This document shows, piece by piece, positions 16,732-25,284 of a stretch of DNA of 64,000 nucleotides. Positions within the stretch are counted from its first letter, which is position 1; every line of letters starts with the position of its first letter. Where the stretch lies: assembly GCF_003121405.1 (NCBI RefSeq), contig NZ_QBUY01000006.1, positions 1 to 64,000 of the forward strand, in the 5' to 3' direction. The notes beneath the pieces were generated by a model that did no database searches, was not told the origin of the DNA, and was given only the letters and a program-made list of their open reading frames with translations. This DNA is from Paraburkholderia sp. C35. Its GTDB lineage: Bacteria > Pseudomonadota > Gammaproteobacteria > Burkholderiales > Burkholderiaceae. The position numbers were made by a program, and so were the translations under genes.

Positions 16732-17841
16732 TCATAGCTCCAGCACGAGATCGGAGGTCGGGCGGCTGCAGCACAGGAGCCGGAAACCTTTGACGATTTC
16801 CCTGTCGCGTATCCCGCCGTTGTGCTGCATATCGACGCTTCCGTCGAGCAATTTGGTCTTGCAGGTGCCGCATACACCCTGGCTGCACGACGACGGCACG
16901 GCCACGCCCGCCTTTTTCGCGGCAGCCAGCACCGTTTCCGCGGCGCTCATCGTGAACGATCTGGCCGAGCGTGACAGCTTGACCGTGTACGTCTGCTGGC
17001 TCGTGGGCACGATCGGGGGCGCCGTTGCCTGCGGTGCGTCCGCGCCAAGATCGAAACTCTCCTGGTGATAGCGCTCGGGATCATGCCCGCCTTCGCGCAG
17101 CAACGCGCGCACTGCGCTCATGTACCCGGCCGGGCCGCACGTGTAGACCTCGCGTTCGGCGTAATCGGGAAGCCACTGCGCCAGCAGCGGCAGACTGAGA
17201 CGGCCTGTCGCTCCCGCCCAGTCAGGCTCGTCGCCAGCACCTTCGCATACGAAGAACACGCGCAAACGCGGCGAGAGCTTCGCCAGCATGCGCAGTTCGT
17301 CGCGAAAGACAATATCGGCTGGTGTTCTTGCGCTGTGCACGAAGGCGATGTCGCTGTCGAGACCGAGATCGATGCTCGCGCGCGTCATCGACATCAAAGG
17401 CGTGACGCCAGAGCCCGCCGACAGAAACAGCCGCTTTGCGGCACGCGTGCCGGTCGGCGTGAAGGCTCCCGAAGGACCGTACGCTGCCAGCTGGCCTCCC
17501 GGTTTCAGGTTGTCGTGAAGCCAGTTGGACATCACGCCGCCCGGCACGCGCTTGACCGTGATCGTCAGCAGCCAGGGGCGTGTCGGCGGCGACGAGATCG
17601 TGTAGCAGCGCTCCACGCTTTGCCCTGCGACAGACGCGCAGACCGTCAGGAATTGCCCCGGCTCGAAGCGCACGGGCAAGCTGTCGTCGGTGCGAAACGC
17701 AAAGCTCTTCACGTCATGCGTTTCGTCGATCACGCGGCAGCACGTCAGCGTCTGCCGCTGATTGCTTGGCCAGAGCGCGCTGCCGCGTTCCCATGTGGCG
17801 GCATCCGTAAAGGGATCGACTATCCGTTCGATGGCGTTCAT
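16732..17841 (-). CDS. ferredoxin reductase-type electron-transfer component of a Rieske oxygenase (GbcB-like)
   Basis: A 369-residue protein. An FAD-binding barrel (about 30-130; E-R-C-Y-T-I-S-S-P) and an NAD-binding domain (about 135-240; G-S-G-V-T-P-L, T-C-G-P-A-G-Y) precede a C-terminal plant-type [2Fe-2S] domain with C319-x4-C324-x2-C327-x29-C357. It passes electrons from NAD(P)H to the Rieske oxygenase encoded just upstream. ATG 17841 has GAGGGAG at good distance; the in-frame TTG at 17859 would overlap the oxygenase stop and is less likely. This domain order is that of glycine betaine monooxygenase reductase GbcB. Confidence 0.92.
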   Translation of the reverse strand: MNAIERIVDPFTDAATWERGSALWPSNQRQTLTCCRVIDETHDVKSFAFRTDDSLPVRFEPGQFLTVCASVAGQSVERCYTISSPPTRPWLLTITVKRVPGGVMSNWLHDNLKPGGQLAAYGPSGAFTPTGTRAAKRLFLSAGSGVTPLMSMTRASIDLGLDSDIAFVHSARTPADIVFRDELRMLAKLSPRLRVFFVCEGAGDEPDWAGATGRLSLPLLAQWLPDYAEREVYTCGPAGYMSAVRALLREGGHDPERYHQESFDLGADAPQATAPPIVPTSQQTYTVKLSRSARSFTMSAAETVLAAAKKAGVAVPSSCSQGVCGTCKTKLLDGSVDMQHNGGIRDREIVKGFRLLCCSRPTSDLVLEL

Positions 17842-17855
17842 GCGTGTGATCTCCC

Positions 17856-19112
17856 TCAAACGCCGTGTGCGCTCAAACGCGCTGCATACCAGCGCGAGAA
17901 CTGGTCCACGTAGGCTTCCGTGAACGGCGAGAACGTGCCCGGCTCATAGGCGGGATCTTGCGTGCCTTCATGGGTGATTTCGACGAGATGCTTGTCCTGC
18001 ATGTTGGTCGCAATCCACACTTCGGTCAGGTCCGACAGCGTGTAGTCGACGCCTTCCACGGCATCGGCGTGGACGAGCCACTTCGAGCGCACCAGGGTCC
18101 TGTCGGGCGCAAGCGGAATGATGTAGCTGATCACGGCGTGATCGCTCATCACATGAGTCCATGAGTTGTGGGTCCAGAGATGCGTGTCGCCGAGATCGCG
18201 GCGCTGCAGATTGCCGAGCAGCCGCGTGCTCGCCACCTGAGTGCTCATCGTCTGCGACTCGCCGCTGCTTGCGATAACCAGCTGTTGCGTCCTGAACTGC
18301 GTGACGGCGTCTTCGTCGAGCCATTCGACAGCCGCACTCACGAAGCCATCCTGCTCCCAGCTCGCCTGACACGCGGCGTTGCGCGCCTTGTACTCTTCCA
18401 ATGCGCGTAGCGACTCGTCGTTCAGGTTGTCCGGGCAAAAGCCAAAGTCTTCAGGCAGAAACGATGCCGTCAATTCCGGATGCGTGCCCGCGCAGTGGTA
18501 GCACTCGCGGTTATTCTCGATCACGAGTTTCCAGTTGCCGTTCTCGATGATCTCCTGCTCGAAAGCGATCTTCGTATTCTGCAGGTCGTACGGCGCGAAG
18601 CGCGGTGTCATCGCGGCTTCGAGCCTGGCGATGTCTGCCGGCGGATCGTCGGCGAGGCACACGAAAATATGCGCACCGACAATCTTCGTATGAACAGGCC
18701 GCAAGCTGCGGCACGTGGCATCGAAATCCTTGCCCATGTGCGATGAGTGGCGCAGGCTGCCGTCGAGATCGTAAGTCCACTGGTGATACGGGCACACCAG
18801 CATGCCGACCGTCGACTTGCCCGCCTCCTTCAGACGCGCGCCGCGATGACGGCACACGTTCCGGTAAGTGCGCACGTTGTCGTCGTCATCGCGCACGATG
18901 ATGATCGACGCCTTGCCGATGTCGACGACGGACACATCGCCGGGTTCCGGCACATCGGCGGTGACGCCCGCGAGAATCCAGTGCTTGTGAAAGAACACCT
19001 CGACATCGGTCTCGAAGACATCCTGACGCCCGAACAGCTCGCCGGGCATGCCATGCCCGGACGGGCGGCTGCGGATCAGATCGCCATGAGATTTGCCTTG
19101 CGCTTCGGACAT
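17856..19112 (-). CDS. Rieske non-haem iron oxygenase, GbcA/betaine-demethylase-like
   Basis: A 418-residue oxygenase alpha subunit. The Rieske [2Fe-2S] site is C87-x-H89 and C107-x2-H110. The mononuclear iron site is in N-N-R-E-C-Y-H206-C-A-G-T-H211-P-E, a form shared with glycine betaine and proline betaine demethylases. It should hydroxylate an N-methyl group, releasing formaldehyde. ATG 19112 with GGAGA upstream is preferred over a TTG at 19124. Its stop lies 14 bp before the start of the reductase gene, so the two form one operon. With a ProVWX-type importer in the same cluster, the substrate is probably a betaine. Confidence 0.92.
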   Translation of the reverse strand: MSEAQGKSHGDLIRSRPSGHGMPGELFGRQDVFETDVEVFFHKHWILAGVTADVPEPGDVSVVDIGKASIIIVRDDDDNVRTYRNVCRHRGARLKEAGKSTVGMLVCPYHQWTYDLDGSLRHSSHMGKDFDATCRSLRPVHTKIVGAHIFVCLADDPPADIARLEAAMTPRFAPYDLQNTKIAFEQEIIENGNWKLVIENNRECYHCAGTHPELTASFLPEDFGFCPDNLNDESLRALEEYKARNAACQASWEQDGFVSAAVEWLDEDAVTQFRTQQLVIASSGESQTMSTQVASTRLLGNLQRRDLGDTHLWTHNSWTHVMSDHAVISYIIPLAPDRTLVRSKWLVHADAVEGVDYTLSDLTEVWIATNMQDKHLVEITHEGTQDPAYEPGTFSPFTEAYVDQFSRWYAARLSAHGV

Positions 19113-19230
19113 CGTCTTCTCCAACGTTCAGGGGATGTGGGACGCTGTAACGTTCCCGCGATGAACCCAGTATTGGATTGACGAAAAAGGGCGTCAACGC
19201 GCTTTATTTTCGCGCTGGCATGACTTTGGA

Positions 19231-20157
19231 TTATGCGAGTGCATCGGTGCGCAGCCACTCGATCAGGCCGTCGATGGCCGGCGTGTGAGGGCGTCCGTGC
19301 GGGACGACGATGAAGTACGCATCGTCTGTCTTCAGCGACGCGACGGGCAACCGCACCAGTTCGCCCGCCGCGACGAGATCGTGAACCAGCCTGCCCCAGC
19401 CGAGAGCGACGCCCTGGCCGTAACGGGCGGCCTGGATCGCATCCGTGTACAGGCTGCAGCGCAGCGCGAAGTTCAGGCGCAGCGCGTCGAGGCCGACGGC
19501 GCCGAACCATGCCTCCCATCCCATCCAGCCTTCCGAGGTCGAATCGGATTCGATCAGCGCCATGTTGGCGATGTCCTGCAGCGTGTCAGGCATGCCATGC
19601 GATTCCACCCATCGCGGCGAACATACGGGAAACACTTCTTCGTCGAACAGCAGCGTCGCCGTGCCGTCGCCCCAGCGTCCGTTGCCGAAGCGCACGGCAA
19701 CATCGATGTCCTTATGCCGCAGATCCGCCGTAAACATTTGCGTGAAAAGTCGCAACTGGAGATTCGGATATGCGTTCTTCAACGAGGCGAGACGCGGCAA
19801 CAAACGGAAATGCGAGAACGCCGATGTCGAGGCCAGCACCAGTTCCTGCTGCACGGGACCACTGGAGAGCCGGTCGAATACGCTCGCGATCTTCTGCATC
19901 GAACCGGCCACGACGAGATACAGCGCTTCGCCTTCTTCCGTCAGTTCGATCGAGCGGTGCAGGCGATGAAAGAGCCGGATGCCGAGCGTCTCTTCGAGGA
20001 ATTTGACCTGCCGGCTAACGGCTGCCTGCGTGACACCCAGTTCGTTGGCAGCGACCGTGAAACTGCGCAGACGTGCAACCGATTCGAACTCGACGAGCGC
20101 CGTCATCGAAGGAATCAGACGGCGATAGCCTTTGGGGCCTGCAACAGGTGGTTTCAA
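19231..20157 (-). CDS. LysR-family regulator, GcvA-like
   Basis: A 308-residue protein from a TTG start at 20157 with AAGGGA upstream; the first ATG is at 20106 and would remove 17 residues just before the HTH, so either is possible. The HTH is in F-T-V-A-A-N-E-L-G-V-T-Q-A-A-V-S-R-Q-V-K. The C-terminal effector domain is of the GcvA type, with G-Q-G-V-A-L-G-W-G-R-L-V near the end. It lies directly upstream of the Rieske gene in the same direction, 118 bp away, and is the likeliest controller of the demethylase unit. Confidence 0.9.
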   Translation of the reverse strand: MKPPVAGPKGYRRLIPSMTALVEFESVARLRSFTVAANELGVTQAAVSRQVKFLEETLGIRLFHRLHRSIELTEEGEALYLVVAGSMQKIASVFDRLSSGPVQQELVLASTSAFSHFRLLPRLASLKNAYPNLQLRLFTQMFTADLRHKDIDVAVRFGNGRWGDGTATLLFDEEVFPVCSPRWVESHGMPDTLQDIANMALIESDSTSEGWMGWEAWFGAVGLDALRLNFALRCSLYTDAIQAARYGQGVALGWGRLVHDLVAAGELVRLPVASLKTDDAYFIVVPHGRPHTPAIDGLIEWLRTDALA

Positions 20158-20220
20158 ATCTTGTCCCTTGGATTAAGCCTGGCCGATGGCGCGCTGACCG
20201 TTTAGCTCGCGTGGCGCGTG

Positions 20221-20631
20221 TCAGCCTTGTGCGTTAGACACGACCGTCGAGCCCGTATGCGCAACCACCAGCACCGTACAGCCCTGCGCCGACGACGTGC
20301 TGTGCCGCGAGCCCGCCGCATAGCACACCGTCTGGCCGGGCAGAAAATCGGCGCCGTCGTCATCCGTGAATATGCCTTCGAGAATCATGATCAGCTCGGT
20401 CGAATCATGCCGATGCTCCAGCGAACGTGCGCCCGGTTGCAGGCGCATCCAGTAACTGGTCCACGCGCCGTTGTCGTCTTCGCCGACGGGAATCCACGAG
20501 AAGCCGGGCAGCGGCGTATCGCCGATGAACATCGGGCGCCAGTCGCGCTCGTCGATCGCGTACCAGCGGCGTGCGCCCTTGACGTTCAGGCCAAAGAGCA
20601 CCATTTCATCGGGCAGTTGTGCCGTCGTCAT
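20221..20631 (-). CDS. small cupin-domain protein
   Basis: A 136-residue single-domain cupin. The first motif is G-A-R-S-L-E-H-R-H-D-S-T-E-L-I-M-I-L-E-G; the second region is L-P-G-Q-T-V-C-Y-A-A-G-S-R-H-S-T. The two His and Glu of motif 1 could bind a metal. It is encoded 33 bp downstream of a GlxA-type regulator and before a LysR gene. It may be an accessory enzyme or a small-molecule sensor of the betaine pathway. No more specific role can be read from the sequence. Confidence 0.85.
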   Translation of the reverse strand: MTTAQLPDEMVLFGLNVKGARRWYAIDERDWRPMFIGDTPLPGFSWIPVGEDDNGAWTSYWMRLQPGARSLEHRHDSTELIMILEGIFTDDDGADFLPGQTVCYAAGSRHSTSSAQGCTVLVVAHTGSTVVSNAQG

Positions 20632-20664
20632 ATCGTGTGGTTCCTGTGATAAGAATGCAGTGTG

Positions 20665-21741
20665 TCAGCTTGCGGCCATCGCCGGCGCATGGCTTTGCGG
20701 ACGCGCGACGCGATAGGCAATCGGCGATTCGCCAAACTCTTTTCTGAACTCGCGGCCAAGATGCGATGCGTCGGAAAAGCCGCAAGACGTGGCAATATCC
20801 GCGACCGTGCGGTCCGAACTCGTCAGCAGCCACGACGCCATGCGGATACGGATCTGCCGTCCATAGGCATGCGGTGACTTGCCCGTTTCGGCGGCGAACA
20901 GGCGCTCCAGTTGCCTGACCGACATCTCCAGCCTGTGCGCCAGTTCGGCGAGACTCAACGGCTGGCCGATATGCTGCTCCATCAGCAGGATCGCGCGGCG
21001 CACCTTCGGGTGTGTTGCAGGCTCGAGTCCCGGCGGATGCGGCTGCGGCGCATTGCCCTTCTGTGCGTCGTCGACCAGCATGATGCGCAGCGCCTTCTGC
21101 ACGATGGTGGCCTCGACATGTCGCAACAGGATGGCCGCGGCGACATCGATCGACGCGCGTCCGCCCGAACAGGTAATGCGCCGCCGGTCGATGACGAACA
21201 GACGGTCGGCCACCAGCATGCGTTCGTCGACAGCCGGAAAGCGCTCGACGAAATCCCAATAGTGAAACCAGCTGACGCAGATGCGATAGCCGGCCATCAC
21301 GTCGGCGCGCATCAATGCGAACACACCCGTGCAGATGCCGACCAGTGTGGCGGACGTTTTCGCCATATCCTGGATGAACTGCAAGGTCGCCTTGCTCGCC
21401 GATGGCCCCGAGTGCAACAGGCCGCCGACCACCACGACATAATCGAACTCGCCCGCTTCCGCGAAGGTGGTCCACGGCGTGACCTGGATACCGCAACTCG
21501 CCCTGACGGGCACCAGCGATTCCCCGACGATGGTCCACGAACAGCGCACCGGCCGGCTCATGTCGCCTTCGTCGCTGGCAAGCCGGAGCAGATCGACGAA
21601 ACCCGAAAACGCGGTCAGCGTGAAGTTGGGCAATAGCACGATGCCAAAGCGCAATGGCCGTGCACTCGCCGCGCCGGTTTGAAGTGGGGCGCCCGACACG
21701 CCGCTGCCGGTGTCGATGCTGTGGGACGCGTGGCCGCTCAT
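20665..21741 (-). CDS. GlxA-family AraC-type transcriptional regulator
   Basis: A 358-residue protein. An N-terminal DJ-1/PfpI-like amidotransferase-fold domain (about 30-200; F-D-Y-V-V-V-V-G-G-L, then G-I-C-T-G-V-F-A-L with the nucleophile-elbow Cys) is joined to a C-terminal AraC double HTH (about 245-340; L-S-L-A-E-L-A-H-R-L-E-M-S-V-R-Q-L-E-R-L-F and V-A-D-I-A-T-S-C-G-F-S-D). GbdR and CdhR, which control glycine betaine and carnitine catabolism in pseudomonads, have this architecture. That supports a betaine or carnitine-like inducer for this cluster. Confidence 0.92.
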   Translation of the reverse strand: MSGHASHSIDTGSGVSGAPLQTGAASARPLRFGIVLLPNFTLTAFSGFVDLLRLASDEGDMSRPVRCSWTIVGESLVPVRASCGIQVTPWTTFAEAGEFDYVVVVGGLLHSGPSASKATLQFIQDMAKTSATLVGICTGVFALMRADVMAGYRICVSWFHYWDFVERFPAVDERMLVADRLFVIDRRRITCSGGRASIDVAAAILLRHVEATIVQKALRIMLVDDAQKGNAPQPHPPGLEPATHPKVRRAILLMEQHIGQPLSLAELAHRLEMSVRQLERLFAAETGKSPHAYGRQIRIRMASWLLTSSDRTVADIATSCGFSDASHLGREFRKEFGESPIAYRVARPQSHAPAMAAS

Positions 21742-21759
21742 GCTGTCTGCACCGCTACG

Positions 21760-22764
21760 CTATTTCGTGGTCGCTTCGGCTTCGGCGCCGCGCCACTCGC
21801 CCATCATCGCGCCGACTTCCTCGCCTAGCCATTCGCGGAACTGCAGATACTCGGGCCGCTGCTTCGCGTTCTTGTGTGTGATCAGGTAGTGATAGCGGTC
21901 GTTGAATTCGAGCGCGTCCTGCACGGGTCGCACCAGCCGCCCCTGCTCGACCTGACGATGCACGAGATGATGCCAGCCGAGCAGCGTGCCCTCGCCCGCT
22001 TCGGCTTGCGCCACCAGCAGGCGGTAGTCGTTGCTCTCCAAGTGTTCGTTCTCGACCAGCCGGTCCGTGCCGTCGCCCTGCTGGAACCAGTTGCGCCACA
22101 CGCGCCAGTCGACATGCTCGCAAACCTGCGCGCGCCCCAGCAGCGACAGATGCAAGGTGGGATGCGACAGCAGATCGAGCGGCTTCAGCGCTCTTGCGTG
22201 GAAATGCCGCTCATGGAACAACGGGCTGCAGACGGGATACACGACATCATGAAACAGCGGCTCGATTTCATACTCCGGCTCGCGCGGCGGATTCTTCGTG
22301 ATGATGACGTCCGGTTCCATGAGCCCGTCCAGCTCCATGAAATGCTCGGTCACCATCACATGCAGACGGATCTCCGGAAAGCGCTTGCGAAACGACGGCA
22401 ATCTGGACGACAGCCATAGCGCCGAGAACGTGTGCGACACGCAAAGCGTCAACGCGTGACGGTCGGTGCGACGCACGGCTTCGGCCGCTTCGGCGATGTT
22501 CATGATCGACAGATAGGACGCGTTGTACAGAATGCGTCCGGCATCCGTGAGCGCGATGTGCCTGCCTGTACGCTCGAACAGCGCGACTTCCAGCGAATCT
22601 TCCAGTTCCTTGATCTGCCGGCTGATGGCCGCCTGCGTGACGCACAGCACTTCAGCGGCCTGCGTGAAGCTTTCGTATCGGGCAGCCGTGACGAAGCAGC
22701 GCAGCGCGCGCAGCGAAGGCATCTGCGCGAGCAGGCGGTCGGCAAACAACTGTTTCTTTTGCAT
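21760..22764 (-). CDS. LysR-family transcriptional regulator
   Basis: A 334-residue protein starting at ATG 22764 (AGGTGAAAG upstream); an open extension to 22830 is not needed. The HTH (F-T-Q-A-A-E-V-L-C-V-T-Q-A-A-I-S-R-Q-I-K-E-L-E) is preceded by S-L-R-A-L-R-C-F. The effector-binding domain resembles the GcvA branch (E-G-T-L-L-G-W-H-H-L-V). It is the second LysR of the cluster, sits 18 bp from the GlxA-type gene, and follows the long catabolic operon after a hairpin. Confidence 0.9.
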   Translation of the reverse strand: MQKKQLFADRLLAQMPSLRALRCFVTAARYESFTQAAEVLCVTQAAISRQIKELEDSLEVALFERTGRHIALTDAGRILYNASYLSIMNIAEAAEAVRRTDRHALTLCVSHTFSALWLSSRLPSFRKRFPEIRLHVMVTEHFMELDGLMEPDVIITKNPPREPEYEIEPLFHDVVYPVCSPLFHERHFHARALKPLDLLSHPTLHLSLLGRAQVCEHVDWRVWRNWFQQGDGTDRLVENEHLESNDYRLLVAQAEAGEGTLLGWHHLVHRQVEQGRLVRPVQDALEFNDRYHYLITHKNAKQRPEYLQFREWLGEEVGAMMGEWRGAEAEATTK

Positions 22765-22865
22765 GGCTTTCACCTGTGGAGCGGATACCCGATACAGCAG
22801 CGGCTTAACGGGCCTTAAACGCCCGTTCAAAAATAAGTGTGCGATGGTTCGCAGCGGCTGGCAAT

Positions 22866-22896
22866 CGCGGGCAACCCCAGTGCGCGGCTGCCCGCG
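22866..22896 (-). terminator. hairpin at the end of the catabolic operon
   Basis: CGCGGGCA (22866-22873) pairs with TGCCCGCG (22889-22896) around a 15-base loop, just downstream (minus strand) of the pyrroline-5-carboxylate reductase-like gene that ends at 22938. No U-tract follows. It probably weakens read-through into the LysR gene. Confidence 0.4.
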
Positions 22897-22937
22897 CTAA
22901 CCTCGCCCGTGTCCGACGATTATCCGCCGCCGGCCGT

Positions 22938-23708
22938 TCAGGTGCTGCCGCTGATTCGCCGCAGCACGCCATCGAGTGCATCGCCGTACAACGCGTAAGC
23001 ACGACGGCGCGACAGTTCGTTGTGTACCTGCTCGTTGATGCCGCCAGGCGTCATGCTGTGCTTCACCATGGCCGAAAATGGCTGCGCAGTGCGGGTCGTG
23101 TCGTGCGCGAGACCCACACAATAGCCGGACAAAAATGCCCGAGCGTCTTCATAGTCCAGCCCCTGACGTACGAGCCACGACGCCTGCTCTTCCAGCACCG
23201 CGTAGAAGCTCGCCATCGTCGCCGTCACAGCCGAGAGCGCGTCGAACTTGTCTTCGCTGTCCACTTCGACGGCTTCGCCGAGCGGCGCGAACAGCGCTTT
23301 GGCAATCGGGTCCGCAGGACAGATCGCCGTGCTGCCCTTGCCTTCGGCGACAGCGGGCAACGGCACCGCGCGCGCGATGGCGCCATCCGTGCGGATCAGC
23401 CCGCGCAACTGCTCCAGCGAGATGCCCGCCATGAAGCTGATGACATGGTGCCGCGTATCGAATGTCAGGTCACCCAGTACGTCAGCCGCGATCTGCGGCA
23501 CGACGGCAAGGCAGACGACATCCGAGCTATCCAGCACCGCCTGATTGCTCGCGCACACGCTGATACGCCCATCGCGTGCGGCCAGTTCGGCAGCCGTCTG
23601 TGCGTTGCGCGGCGACAAGGCTATCCGCTCGAACGGCACGCCGAATCTGAGCATGCCGCTCACGACAGCCTGTGTGATCGTCCCGGTGCCGATGAATCCA
23701 AATCGCAT
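22938..23708 (-). CDS. pyrroline-5-carboxylate reductase-family protein
   Basis: A 256-residue Rossmann enzyme (M-R-F-G-F-I-G7-T-G9-T-I-T12) of the ProC family, with the C-terminal helical dimer region (S-A-V-T-A-T-M-A-S-F-Y-A, then H-S-M-T-P-G-G-I-N-E-Q). The last motif matches the ProC T-S-P-G-G-T-T signature only loosely. ATG 23708 is fixed by the Rossmann strand; the longer open frame upstream is read-through. As the last gene of the importer/catabolic operon it more likely reduces or oxidises a cyclic imine in degradation than makes proline. Confidence 0.85.
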   Translation of the reverse strand: MRFGFIGTGTITQAVVSGMLRFGVPFERIALSPRNAQTAAELAARDGRISVCASNQAVLDSSDVVCLAVVPQIAADVLGDLTFDTRHHVISFMAGISLEQLRGLIRTDGAIARAVPLPAVAEGKGSTAICPADPIAKALFAPLGEAVEVDSEDKFDALSAVTATMASFYAVLEEQASWLVRQGLDYEDARAFLSGYCVGLAHDTTRTAQPFSAMVKHSMTPGGINEQVHNELSRRRAYALYGDALDGVLRRISGST

Positions 23709-23773
23709 GTAGCCTCGCTTGAATGACTCGCCAGCCCCGATCGAAAGCGGGCTGGCAGGTAGGTCGAACCACG

Positions 23774-25267
23774 TTAGTCCAGCTTGAGCCAGGTGGTCTT
23801 CAGCTCGCAGTACTGGTCGTGTGCATAGACGGACTTGTCGCGGCCGCCAAAACCTGACTGTTTGAAGCCGCCGAACGGCGTGGACAGATCGCCCTCGCCG
23901 AAGCAGTTCACCGTCACAGTGCCTGCGCGAATCCGCGCCGCCACCTTGTGCGCGTGATTCACGTTGTCGGTCCATAGCGATGCGGCCAGACCGTAGCAGG
24001 TGTCGTTGGCAATCTGCACGGCTTCGTCGATATCCGCGTATTCGATAAAGCATACGACAGGACCGAACACTTCATCGCGGGCAATGCTCATGTTCGGCGT
24101 CACGTTGTCGAAGATGGTCGGCTCGACGAACCAGCCACCGCTCTCCGTACGCGTCGCCTTGCCGCCGCACACCAGCCGCGCGCCTTCCGACTTCGCCTGG
24201 TCGATGTGGCTCAGCACCTTCTCGAAGTGCTTCTGCTCGATCAGCGAACCGAGTTTGACGTCGGGATCGAGCGGATCGCCGGTTTTCCAGCCTTCGAGCA
24301 CGGCCTGCACTTTTTCGAGCAGGCTTGCCTTCAGCGAAGACGGCACCAGTATGCGCGACCCCGCGCTGCAGTTCTCGCCCATGTTCCAGAAAGCGGCGGC
24401 TACCGCCTGCTCGGCGACGGCATCGAGATTCGCGACATCGGGCAGGATCACCTGCGGATTCTTGCCACCGCATTCGAGCACGACGCGTTTCAGGTTGGTG
24501 TCCGCCGAGTAGCGCAGGAAGCGCTTGCCCGTTTCCGTCGAGCCCGTGAACGCGACGAGATCGACATCTGCATGACGTCCCAGCGCCTGGCCCGCGCTTT
24601 CGCCGAAGCCGGTCACGACGCTGAACACGCCAGCCGGCACGCCCGCTTCCAGCGCGAGATCGGCGATACGCAATGTGGACAGCGAAGTCTGCTCGGCGGG
24701 CTTGACGATCACGCTATTGCCGACCGACAGCGCCGGGCCGATTTTCCACGCAAGCATCAACGCCGGGAAATTCCACGGCAGCACCGCGCCGACCACGCCG
24801 ATCGGCTCGCGCGTGATCATGCTGACCACGCTCGCACCCGATGGCGACAGCGCGTCGTAGCGCTTGTCCGTCACTTCCGCATGCCAGCGGATACACGCAG
24901 CGGATTCGGGAATATCCAGCCCCATGCATTCGCCGATCGGCTTGCCCGCTTCGAGTGCTTCGAGCAGCGCGAGTTCTTCGGCGTTTTCATCGATCAGTTG
25001 CGCAAGGCGCAGCAGCACCGCCTTGCGTTGTGCAGGCGCAGCCTTCGACCACACGCCGGACTCGAACGTTTCGCGCGCCGCTGTCACGGCACGGTCGATA
25101 TCTTTCGCATCGCACTTCGCGATATCGGCGAGTACTTTGCCTGTTGAAGGATTGAGCGTCGCAAACGTCTCGTTCGACGCCGCGTTCGCACGCTCGCCAG
25201 CGATAAACGCCCGGCCATCGAGCGACAAGGCTTCGGCTTTCTGCTGCCATTGCTGATACGTTGTCAT
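23774..25267 (-). CDS. aldehyde dehydrogenase (NAD(P)+), PuuC/BADH-like
   Basis: A 497-residue ALDH. The catalytic set is complete: N166 (P-W-N-F-P), K189, general base E265 (L-E-C-G-G-K-N) and nucleophile C300 (G-E-N-C-S-A-G). It oxidises an aldehyde made by the FAD enzyme or the lyase encoded upstream; candidates are an aminoaldehyde, betaine aldehyde or alpha-ketoglutarate semialdehyde. It begins 17 bp after the stop of the FAD oxidoreductase gene, so they are co-transcribed. Confidence 0.93.
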   Translation of the reverse strand: MTTYQQWQQKAEALSLDGRAFIAGERANAASNETFATLNPSTGKVLADIAKCDAKDIDRAVTAARETFESGVWSKAAPAQRKAVLLRLAQLIDENAEELALLEALEAGKPIGECMGLDIPESAACIRWHAEVTDKRYDALSPSGASVVSMITREPIGVVGAVLPWNFPALMLAWKIGPALSVGNSVIVKPAEQTSLSTLRIADLALEAGVPAGVFSVVTGFGESAGQALGRHADVDLVAFTGSTETGKRFLRYSADTNLKRVVLECGGKNPQVILPDVANLDAVAEQAVAAAFWNMGENCSAGSRILVPSSLKASLLEKVQAVLEGWKTGDPLDPDVKLGSLIEQKHFEKVLSHIDQAKSEGARLVCGGKATRTESGGWFVEPTIFDNVTPNMSIARDEVFGPVVCFIEYADIDEAVQIANDTCYGLAASLWTDNVNHAHKVAARIRAGTVTVNCFGEGDLSTPFGGFKQSGFGGRDKSVYAHDQYCELKTTWLKLD

Positions 25268-25284
25268 GTCTTGTCCTCACAGAT

